Source: an uncultured Bacilli bacterium
GTDB taxonomy: Bacteria; Bacillota_I; Bacilli_A; RF39; UBA660
Direction: 5' to 3'
Assembly: GCA_944359015.1 (NCBI GenBank)
Contig: CALVSK010000003.1
Span: 1-47,165, forward strand
Length of the DNA stretch: 47,165 nt
Shown piece after piece: positions 18,326-24,806 of the stretch; position 1 is the stretch's first letter, and each line of letters begins with the position of its first letter. The notes beneath the pieces were generated by a model, which worked only from the letters and a program-made list of their open reading frames with translations, did not search any database and was not told where the DNA came from. Position numbers and translations under genes: made by a program.

Positions 18326-18746
18326 TTAATACCAACTCCTGCTTCTCAAACATTTCTTTTTCTTCTTGTATTCCTAAAGTATGATCATAACCTAACAAAT
18401 GCAATAAACCATGAACAACTAAAAATGCCAATTCTCTTTTTTCACTATGTCCATAATCTTTAGCTTGTTCTTGCATCTTTGGTATAGATATAAATATTTG
18501 TCCAAGCTGCCTAATATTATAGCAAATTTTATCATTATCTTCAAATGCAAACGATAACACATCTGTTGTTCGATTAATATTTCTATATTTTTTATTTAAG
18601 GTTTGCATAAAATCATCATCTATAAATATTATTGTAAATATTGCCTTTTTAACTTTTTCCATTTTTAATGTTCTTTTTATTATTTTATCTAAATAACTAT
18701 AATCAAAATCACAACCATATTCATCTACTATCTCATATTTATTCAT
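18297..18746 (-). CDS. ybeY: endoribonuclease YbeY (rRNA maturation factor)
   Basis: Zinc-dependent single-strand endoribonuclease needed for 16S rRNA 3'-end maturation. 149 residues. Signature HGLLHLLGYDHTLGIQEEKEMF supplies the three metal-binding His (HGxxHLxGYDH). Upstream, INRTTDVLSFAF is the other conserved block. It overlaps dgkA by 29 bases. phoH, which usually sits immediately upstream of ybeY, is missing and its place is taken by a VanZ-family gene. Confidence 0.96.
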   Translation of the reverse strand: MNKYEIVDEYGCDFDYSYLDKIIKRTLKMEKVKKAIFTIIFIDDDFMQTLNKKYRNINRTTDVLSFAFEDNDKICYNIRQLGQIFISIPKMQEQAKDYGHSEKRELAFLVVHGLLHLLGYDHTLGIQEEKEMFEKQELVLNEFKETKRT

Positions 18747-18747
18747 T

Positions 18748-19365
18748 TTATAAATTTATTACTCCCATTACACTTAATAAATAAAACAACATTATTATTA
18801 TAATTAACAAACTTATTGTATTATATATACCATCTTTTTGAAATATTTTCGGCAAATGTTTTTGAATAGCACTTAAACCTATATATAGTAAAAATCCAAT
18901 AATTCCCCCAGTAACATTTAGTATTATATCATCAACATCGAAACTTCTTCCTATATTTAGTTGAACAAATTCTACTGTTGCACTAACTAATAATGATATA
19001 ATAAACGGTGGCAATACACTTTTAGGTTTAATATAAAATGATATGATTAAACCAAATAATACAAAAGCCATAATATTTCCTACAACATTAAATATAAATA
19101 ATCTACTACCCACATCATACCTAAATATTTCTTGAAATGGTATAATGTTAAAACCACTACTAGAATTCATTTCAACTTTAGTTAATAATTGAAATAATAA
19201 GAAAATATAACATATTGACAATAGCATAAAAAACTCTTTATAAAAACTTAATCTTTCACGATGAGCTCTTAAATAGAAAAAACGAACTAAAACCATTGTT
19301 ATTATAAATATTATTAATATTGGCCAATTATCACTAAGTATAGACTTTATAGTATTTAAAAACAT
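18748..19365 (-). CDS. VanZ-family membrane protein
   Basis: 205-residue protein with about five membrane segments. VanZ-family pattern: FNVVGNIMAFVLFGLI in the third segment region, then SATVEFVQLNIGRSFDVDDIILNVTGGIIGF, whose E/Q and R-S-F-D-x-D-D motif is diagnostic. VanZ proteins have been linked to teicoplanin resistance and envelope remodelling, but the biochemistry is not settled. It occupies the phoH position in the yqfD-ybeY interval. Confidence 0.85.
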   Translation of the reverse strand: MFLNTIKSILSDNWPILIIFIITMVLVRFFYLRAHRERLSFYKEFFMLLSICYIFLLFQLLTKVEMNSSSGFNIIPFQEIFRYDVGSRLFIFNVVGNIMAFVLFGLIISFYIKPKSVLPPFIISLLVSATVEFVQLNIGRSFDVDDIILNVTGGIIGFLLYIGLSAIQKHLPKIFQKDGIYNTISLLIIIIMLFYLLSVMGVINL

Positions 19366-19367
19366 TA

Positions 19368-20525
19368 TTATTCATTCCCTTCTTCATTCTTTTCTATCGT
19401 AACTTCTTGAGTTGTACTGATTAACTCTTTAACTATTATAAACACCTCTATATCCATTTTACTATCATTTACTGTTTTTTTCAAAACTTTTTTATCAATT
19501 ATTTCATCAAATTCTCCAAGTTTTATATTAATACTTTCAATTGCCTTTTCTACTCCTACATTTATTGCTTCTTCTTCACTATATTCTTTAACTATTTTTT
19601 TAGTTTCTTCTTCTTTTTCTATATATAAATTAAAATCAAAAATTTTAAATATATTTATTAAACTACTATCATAACTACTAAATCTTTCTTTTAAAACTCT
19701 TTTTTTATTTCCATCAACTTCCCACACTAAATTATATTTAGTTTTTCCTGTTTTCTCATATTCATAATAATAAAAAGGAATAGAAATATTTGCAGTATAC
19801 CAAACAGTTGCATAAACTTTCCCTGATGCACAAGTATATCTTTTATCTTCTTCATTATATTTTATTGTACCTCTAACTAATACATCTCCTTCATTTACAT
19901 AATCATTTAAATTAACTAAAAGTTCCCCTTCATTAACTAAAATGTCATTAATAACACCAGATTTAGTTGCAATCAAATCACATACTTTATCTTCTTTTTC
20001 AATATTTGTAATAATTCTTTCTTCAACTTTAACATTTATAACCATTCCTTTAACTTCAAACTCCATCCAATCTAATTTATCAGGATATTTATCTAAAATC
20101 TTTTGTCTAATTTTATCTAACTCACTATATTTTTTCTTAAAACTTAATACTTTTATACCATAATTTTCTAATTCTTCTTTTATGATTTCTCTTATTTCTT
20201 TATTTTCATGAACAATATTAATTTTTACAATAACATTACTAAGAAAATAAAAAAATATTAAACCAACCATTAAACATAACACATATATTTTTTTAATTTT
20301 AAGGAAATTAATAATACTATTTATTCCTAAATCCTTATTTTTTTTAAACTTATAACTAACTATATATTTTTTTAATTTTTCAAAATCATCATTTTCTAAT
20401 TTCAAATATATTTTTTTGTTTTCATATTTTATATCATAAATATTAATATTTACGTATTTTATTTTTTCAATAAATTTATAATAATTATCACACTTAGCTT
20501 CAACCCAAATTTGTTTTCTATTCAT
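19368..20525 (-). CDS. yqfD: sporulation protein YqfD
   Basis: Stage IV sporulation-family membrane protein. 385 residues; usual length 390-400. N-terminal domain (WVEAKCDNYYKFIEKI), one transmembrane segment (about 76-98), then an extracellular part with a YqfD-typical core: LDWMEFEVKGMVINVKVEERI followed by DLIATKSGVINDILVNEGE and GDVLVRGTI. In B. subtilis it is made in the mother cell under SigE. It overlaps yqfC by 8 bases. Confidence 0.92.
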   Translation of the reverse strand: MNRKQIWVEAKCDNYYKFIEKIKYVNINIYDIKYENKKIYLKLENDDFEKLKKYIVSYKFKKNKDLGINSIINFLKIKKIYVLCLMVGLIFFYFLSNVIVKINIVHENKEIREIIKEELENYGIKVLSFKKKYSELDKIRQKILDKYPDKLDWMEFEVKGMVINVKVEERIITNIEKEDKVCDLIATKSGVINDILVNEGELLVNLNDYVNEGDVLVRGTIKYNEEDKRYTCASGKVYATVWYTANISIPFYYYEYEKTGKTKYNLVWEVDGNKKRVLKERFSSYDSSLINIFKIFDFNLYIEKEEETKKIVKEYSEEEAINVGVEKAIESINIKLGEFDEIIDKKVLKKTVNDSKMDIEVFIIVKELISTTQEVTIEKNEEGNE

Positions 20526-20763
20526 AATTAAACCCTACTTTTACCAAAGTTCCTTTAATCAACAACTCATTTTTTAACATTTTAGTTATAATTAAATCAC
20601 TGCCAGTTATTTCAAGTTTAAAAGAAGGCAACTTTAACACTATTTTTTTATTAGTCAAAACTTCTAATTCAGTGTAATTAAACACATATATATAATTATC
20701 ATAAATGCTGATAAAATAATTTTTATCATATAAAAAATTAATTAGATTTTCTTTTATATGCAT
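20518..20763 (-). CDS. yqfC: YqfC/YabP-family sporulation protein
   Basis: 81-residue protein of the YabP/YqfC family, recognised from the beta-rich pattern ISIYDNYIYVFNYTEL, then KLPSFKLEITGSDLIITKM and GTLVKVGF. Directly ahead of yqfD as in spore formers, with overlapping ends. AAGGTGAT precedes the ATG. Function in sporulation is unclear even in B. subtilis. Confidence 0.85.
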   Translation of the reverse strand: MHIKENLINFLYDKNYFISIYDNYIYVFNYTELEVLTNKKIVLKLPSFKLEITGSDLIITKMLKNELLIKGTLVKVGFNYE

Positions 20764-20810
20764 TTTATCACCTTATAAATTATATGCTTTTTAATTAAAT
20801 AAATTTTAAA

Positions 20811-20839
20811 TAAAAAATTCTGGCTTTCAAACCAGAATT
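20811..20839 (-). terminator. intrinsic terminator after yqeY
   Basis: Eight-bp stem AATTCTGG / CCAGAATT with an 8-base loop and six T on the minus strand, overlapping the yqeY stop codon. It separates rpsU-yqeY from the sporulation genes yqfC-yqfD. Confidence 0.8.
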
Positions 20840-21284
20840 ATAAGTTACTTAATTTTTCTTTAACAATCTTACTAACTAAAGACATATCAGCATTTTTTCC
20901 AACTAATGCCTCATTTACCTTTTTCATTACAATGCCCATTTCTTTAATAGAAGTAGCATTAACTTCTAAAACTATATTAGAAACTAACTCTTCTATTTCT
21001 TCAGGTTTCATTTCTTCAGGTAAATAACTAGATAATATATCAATTTCTTTTTCTAAATCTTTAGCCATATCATCTTTTTGATATTTTTTATATTCTTCTA
21101 AAGAATCTTTTCTTAATTTTACTTGTTTTTTTATAACACTAGATACTTCATTATCATCTAATTCATGCTTTTTAGCAATTTGTTCTAATTGTAAAGCACT
21201 CTTTAACATTCTTAATACTGATAATTTAAATGCATCTTTTTCTTTCATTGCACTTTTTAAATCATCATTTATTTTTGTAATCAT
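20838..21284 (-). CDS. yqeY: GatB/YqeY domain protein
   Basis: 148-residue helical protein of the GatB/YqeY family, related to the C-terminal tRNA-binding domain of GatB. Motifs: INDDLKSAMKEKDAFKLSVLRMLKSAL, LSSYLPEEM and the C-terminal ADMSLVSKIVKEKL. It follows rpsU by 14 bases, which is the conserved rpsU-yqeY pair. The role is probably tRNA-related but unproven. Confidence 0.92.
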   Translation of the reverse strand: MITKINDDLKSAMKEKDAFKLSVLRMLKSALQLEQIAKKHELDDNEVSSVIKKQVKLRKDSLEEYKKYQKDDMAKDLEKEIDILSSYLPEEMKPEEIEELVSNIVLEVNATSIKEMGIVMKKVNEALVGKNADMSLVSKIVKEKLSNL

Positions 21285-21290
21285 AATATA

Positions 21291-21476
21291 TTAGCCTCTA
21301 TTTCTTTTATGAGAATTTTTTATTCCTTCTTTAATTTCATTTCTTCTTCTAACACCAGGTTTTTCATAGTGTTTTCTTTTTTTTATTTCAGAAGGGACTC
21401 CACTACGTGCTACTTTTGCTTTGAATTTTTTTAATGCTAAATCAACATTTCCGTTTTGAACCACTACCTTTGTCAT
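21291..21476 (-). CDS. rpsU: 30S ribosomal protein S21
   Basis: Ribosomal protein S21, 61 residues. MTKVVVQNGNVDLALKKFK, then SGVPSEIKKRKHYEKPGVRR and a basic tail. The start is the ATG preceded by GGAGGG 6 bases upstream; the long in-frame extension back to a TTG inside the promoter is rejected. First gene of the rpsU-yqeY transcript with a strong promoter. Confidence 0.96.
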   Translation of the reverse strand: MTKVVVQNGNVDLALKKFKAKVARSGVPSEIKKRKHYEKPGVRRRNEIKEGIKNSHKRNRG

Positions 21477-21510
21477 ATTCAGCCCTCCCTTCCGTTTTTT
21501 TCTAAAATAT

Positions 21511-21539
21511 ATTATAACATTACCAATTATGCTTTTCAA
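21511..21539 (-). promoter_or_regulatory. rpsU promoter
   Basis: TTGAAA and TATAAT with exactly 17 bases between them on the minus strand, 35 bases ahead of the rpsU start. It lies in the gap after the peptide genes and gives rpsU independent transcription. Confidence 0.8.
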
Positions 21540-21574
21540 CTCTTTTTTTCTTTTAAATTAAGCAACATTTTTAT

Positions 21575-21721
21575 TTAATTAAATATTAAACTTCTTAAAT
21601 TTCGACCTATTGTTCGACCTACTTCAAAAATAAATTCACCAATTCTAGCAACAGCATTTAAAAATGTCGCTGTTATTGCTCCACCTAAAACCAGTGATAA
21701 TTCTCGATTATTTAATTTCAT
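21575..21721 (-). CDS. double-glycine leader peptide D (bacteriocin-like precursor)
   Basis: 48-residue precursor. The leader MKLNNRELSLVLGG is 14 residues and ends in the Gly-Gly cleavage site for a C39 peptidase. The 34-residue core starts AITATFLNAVARIGEF and ends in GRNLRSLIFN: cationic, amphipathic, with a GxxxG motif (GRTIG). The core is clearly related to peptide B; both have FLNA-x-x-(K/R)-IG, then G-x-x-x-G, then an Arg near the end at matching positions. GGGGGG-type ribosome site 6 bases ahead of the ATG. Last of four tandem precursor genes behind the transporter. Activity (antimicrobial or signal) is inferred. Confidence 0.82.
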   Translation of the reverse strand: MKLNNRELSLVLGGAITATFLNAVARIGEFIFEVGRTIGRNLRSLIFN

Positions 21722-21735
21722 TTTTACCCCCCTTT

Positions 21736-21858
21736 TTAACTTTTTTCAAATAATCCACAAAATATACCTATGGCAAATAGCGCTAAACCTCCTAGAACTA
21801 ACCATATTGTTTTTGCTCCGCCATTAATACTTAATAACTCTTCATTTGATAAACTCAT
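21736..21858 (-). CDS. double-glycine leader peptide C (bacteriocin-like precursor)
   Basis: 40-residue precursor. Leader MSLSNEELLSINGG (14 residues; an almost ideal LSxxEL-x-x-I-x-GG). The 26-residue core starts AKTIWLVLGGLALFAIG and ends in FCGLFEKS. It is strongly hydrophobic, with a GxxxG motif (GIFCG), one Cys, and charged residues only at the ends. Such a core could insert into a membrane, possibly with amphipathic peptide D encoded 14 bases downstream. Ribosome site GGGGGG lies 4 bases before the ATG. Confidence 0.82.
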   Translation of the reverse strand: MSLSNEELLSINGGAKTIWLVLGGLALFAIGIFCGLFEKS

Positions 21859-21870
21859 TTTCCCCCCTTT

Positions 21871-22017
21871 TTAAATTGGGCAAACTTTATTATTTATTAT
21901 TCTTCTAATGCTCGAGCCTAAAGAAATTCCAAAATTATATATAGCTCTACCTATTTTTAATAATGCATTTAAAAATCCACCCTTTATTTCTTTTAATTCA
22001 TAATTTGTTAAATACAT
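21871..22017 (-). CDS. double-glycine leader peptide B (bacteriocin-like precursor)
   Basis: 48-residue precursor. Leader MYLTNYELKEIKGG (14 residues). The 34-residue core starts FLNALLKIGRAIYNFG and ends in RRIINNKVCPI: cationic and amphipathic, with GxxxG (GISLG) and a single Cys three residues from the end. It is a paralogue of peptide D. AAAGGAGC ribosome site. 10 bases downstream of peptide A, 12 bases upstream of C. Confidence 0.82.
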   Translation of the reverse strand: MYLTNYELKEIKGGFLNALLKIGRAIYNFGISLGSSIRRIINNKVCPI

Positions 22018-22027
22018 ATTGCTCCTT

Positions 22028-22165
22028 TTAGTTTTGACTATAACAATATTCAGGATTTGTATAACCCTTTATGATGCCACATATTAAAATAAACGCCCCA
22101 ATCATAAAGCGATAACCCATAAATCCCCCAGTAATATTTGTCAATTCACCTTTTTTTAATTGCAT
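22028..22165 (-). CDS. double-glycine leader peptide A (bacteriocin-like precursor)
   Basis: 45-residue precursor. Leader MQLKKGELTNITGG (14 residues). The 31-residue core starts FMGYRFMIGAFILICG and ends in YTNPEYCYSQN. The core has a hydrophobic stretch with GxxxG (GIIKG), then a polar tail; its two Cys could form one disulfide. It resembles peptide C in its hydrophobic part. A GAGGAG ribosome site precedes the ATG, and the gene begins 10 bases after the accessory protein gene ends. Confidence 0.82.
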   Translation of the reverse strand: MQLKKGELTNITGGFMGYRFMIGAFILICGIIKGYTNPEYCYSQN

Positions 22166-22175
22166 AATATTCTCC

Positions 22176-22583
22176 TCATATAAGTTTCATTAACTTCTTT
22201 AGCACTTTTTCTTTATTATAATAAATAGTAATTTTTAATATCATATTTTCTTGATACTCATCATCTATTTTTAGTCTTACTTCTTGATAGTTTATTCCTT
22301 CACCAACTAATAAATTACTTATAGAAATAATATTTAAATCATAGTAATCATTTTCAATTTTTATTTTGGTTCCATTCACAATTGTATCAGAGTAATTTAT
22401 TGGAATATTAACTATAAGATTATTATTTGATATAACTCCATAAGTATTATATACATCGTATATTTTTTTATTTAATAGCAAAGTCACAATAATAAATATT
22501 ACAATTACTACAATTACTATATTTATTGGTTTTTTATATTTTATTCGTAATAATCTATCAACACTCATAACTATTTTCAACAT
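22176..22583 (-). CDS. short membrane accessory protein of the peptide exporter (HlyD-like remnant?)
   Basis: 135 residues (130 if the second Met is used). Basic N-terminus, one transmembrane segment (about 21-38, INIVIVVIVIFIIVTLLL), then an extracellular beta-rich region (YGVISNNNLIVNIPINYSD, VRLKIDDEYQENMILKITIYY). Its position between a peptidase ABC transporter and its peptides, and the topology, match the membrane-fusion accessory proteins of bacteriocin exporters. It is far shorter than the usual 400-plus residues and lacks the coiled coil. It could equally be an immunity protein. The start lies inside the transporter gene and has no clear SD, so translation is probably coupled. Confidence 0.6.
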   Translation of the reverse strand: MLKIVMSVDRLLRIKYKKPINIVIVVIVIFIIVTLLLNKKIYDVYNTYGVISNNNLIVNIPINYSDTIVNGTKIKIENDYYDLNIISISNLLVGEGINYQEVRLKIDDEYQENMILKITIYYNKEKVLKKLMKLI

Positions 22584-24606
22584 TTACTATTTTATCAAAC
22601 ATGCTATCTTGTTGTTTATGAGTTATATATAAAATAGTTTTATCCCAAAAATATTCTTTTATATTTTTTATTATTTTTCTTTCTAAACTGTAATCAACTT
22701 CACTTAAAGCTTCATCAAGTATAAGGATTGAAAATTCATTTAACAAAGCTCTAGCTAAAATTATTCTTTGTTTTTCTCCCCCTGATATGTTGTTAGACTC
22801 ATCACTTATTCTTGTCTCATATCTCAACATTTTCTTCTCAACAATTTCTTCAATACAACATAACTTACATATTTGATAAAATTTTTCATCATCTATATTG
22901 CGATTAATTATTATGTTATTTCTTATGGTTTCATTTAATATCGCTTCCTTTTGATTTACATAAGTTATATTTTTTCTTATTGTTGCAATACTTAAATCTC
23001 TTATATTTACATCACCAATTAATATAGTACCTTCATAATCCGTTATATAATTATCTATAATCTTACATAAAGTTGACTTCCCACTTCCACTTTTTCCTTT
23101 TATACATATTACTTGACCACTTTTTATTTTTAAATTAAAGTTTTTAAATATATTACTAACTTTATCATACGAATAATTTAAATTAACTATATTTATGCTA
23201 TTATCAGCAATTACTTTTGCTTCTCCTAATTTTTCTTTTTCTATATTTAAAAAATCATTAATTTTAGAAAAAGTAGCTTTTAAATAATTATATTTTGGTA
23301 AACTATCTATACAATTTCTAATTGGGTCTAAAAATAAATGCAATAATGCATTAAAAGTTATTAAATGTGTAATATTTAATTCATTTTTAAAAATCAAATA
23401 AAATCCTAAAGTATTTATAATAAAAAAACCAATTTCATTTATCCATTCTTTAATAGTATTTTGAATATTTATAAAAATTTCAAATTGGTAATTATCATAT
23501 AAAAATTTACTTAAAATTTCATCGATATTTTCTAACCTTTTTTGAGTAATATTCAAATTTTTTATACTATTTATCATATTTATATTTTCGAGTAACGAAT
23601 TATTAAACTCTGCTTCATACTCTATATTCTGATATGCCTTTTTATAAATAATTTTACTACATATTAAACCTACTATAAAATATAATAATAAACATAAAAT
23701 AAGTGCCAAAAACAATTTATTATTTATTTTATACAACAAAGGCACCGATGCTATCATTAATAAAAAGTCAAGAAGACAATTAACAACTATATCAGTAAAT
23801 AAACTTTTAATACTGGATAATTCATTTACTCTTGTAATTATTTCCCCACTAGTTCTACTCGTGATAACATCTAAAGGGAGATTAAAAATATGTTTTATAA
23901 AATTTATATTTAAAATACAATCAATATTTTTATTTAAATGATTCTCTAAATATCTCCTATAATAAGCTAACATAAGTTTTAGTATAATAATTATTCCAAA
24001 AACTACTGCAATTATTTTTAAATACGAACTAAAAATATTTAAATTTATAGCCTCAATCATTACTTGAAAATAATAAGAACTACTTATAGTAAAAATCATT
24101 AAAAACAAACTAATTATAATAATTAATATAAATAATTTTTTCTCATGAAATATAGTTTTTAAAAACACAGTTAATAATGTTTGTTCACTTTTTAAAATCG
24201 TAATAACTCTACTTGGATAAAATATTAAAATAACATTAGTCCAAATTTTCTCAAACTCATCTTTATTCATCACTACTTTACCCTTTGCAGGGTCCATTAC
24301 TGTAATTTTATTTTTAGATATTTTATAAATTACCACAAAATGGTTATATCCGTTTTTTAAACTTAAATGAGCAATCGCTGGTAATATTATTTTTTCATCA
24401 TCTATCGAATCTAATTTTAAACCATACGCATCAAATCCATATTTCTTGCCGGCTTCAATTAAATTTAATGCTGTTGTTCCTTCAATAGAGGTCTTTGTAT
24501 CTAAACGGATTTTTTCTAATGGAACATAACCATTATAATATTCAATTATCGATGCCAGTGAACATACTCCACAATCTTTTAAATCCCGTTGTTTAACTAT
24601 TTTCAT
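22558..24606 (-). CDS. peptidase-containing ABC transporter (PCAT), C39 family
   Basis: 682-residue transporter that both cleaves double-glycine leaders and exports the core peptide. N-terminal C39 peptidase (1-125): oxyanion Gln6, catalytic Cys12 (KQRDLKDCGVCSLASI), His89 (YNHFVVIY) and Asp105 (MDPAKG). Then about six transmembrane segments (about 150-430, with SYYFQVMIEAI) and the NBD: Walker A GKSGSGKST, signature ISGGEKQRIILARALL, Walker B ILILDEALSEVD, His switch ITHKQQD. Length is near the usual 700. GGGAG lies 4 bases before the ATG; the stop is TGA. It heads an operon with the accessory protein and four GG-leader peptides. Confidence 0.93.
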   Translation of the reverse strand: MKIVKQRDLKDCGVCSLASIIEYYNGYVPLEKIRLDTKTSIEGTTALNLIEAGKKYGFDAYGLKLDSIDDEKIILPAIAHLSLKNGYNHFVVIYKISKNKITVMDPAKGKVVMNKDEFEKIWTNVILIFYPSRVITILKSEQTLLTVFLKTIFHEKKLFILIIIISLFLMIFTISSSYYFQVMIEAINLNIFSSYLKIIAVVFGIIIILKLMLAYYRRYLENHLNKNIDCILNINFIKHIFNLPLDVITSRTSGEIITRVNELSSIKSLFTDIVVNCLLDFLLMIASVPLLYKINNKLFLALILCLLLYFIVGLICSKIIYKKAYQNIEYEAEFNNSLLENINMINSIKNLNITQKRLENIDEILSKFLYDNYQFEIFINIQNTIKEWINEIGFFIINTLGFYLIFKNELNITHLITFNALLHLFLDPIRNCIDSLPKYNYLKATFSKINDFLNIEKEKLGEAKVIADNSINIVNLNYSYDKVSNIFKNFNLKIKSGQVICIKGKSGSGKSTLCKIIDNYITDYEGTILIGDVNIRDLSIATIRKNITYVNQKEAILNETIRNNIIINRNIDDEKFYQICKLCCIEEIVEKKMLRYETRISDESNNISGGEKQRIILARALLNEFSILILDEALSEVDYSLERKIIKNIKEYFWDKTILYITHKQQDSMFDKIVNVENSYEC

Positions 24607-24672
24607 ATTTCTCCCTTCACATATATATTTTATATTTATATTTTTAAATTCCTTTTTATTTTTTTCAAAAAC

Positions 24673-24703
24673 AAAAAATAGGTTACATTTTAATAACCTA
24701 TTT
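24673..24703 (-). terminator. intrinsic terminator after tRNA-Arg
   Basis: Ten-bp stem AAATAGGTTA / TAACCTATTT with an 8-base loop and trailing T on the minus strand, 10 bases beyond the tRNA 3' end. It ends the ileS-tRNA transcript before the peptide-export operon. Confidence 0.8.
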
Positions 24704-24712
24704 CATTTTTTG

Positions 24713-24789
24713 TGGTGTCCTCGAAGTGATTCGAACACTCGACCTAATGCGTCGGAGGCATTCGCTCTATCCAACTGAGCTACGAGGAC
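24713..24789 (-). tRNA. tRNA-Arg (anticodon CCG)
   Basis: 77 bases on the minus strand with encoded CCA. Acceptor GTCCTCG/CGAGGAC, D arm with AGCTCAGTTGGATAGAGC, anticodon stem AATGC/GCATT around loop CTCCGAC (anticodon CCG, reading CGG), T loop TTCGAAT, discriminator A. It starts 17 bases after the ileS stop codon with no visible promoter between them and is followed by a terminator, so it is probably processed from the ileS transcript. Confidence 0.96.
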
Positions 24790-24806
24790 TCACAACAATT
24801 TTATCA

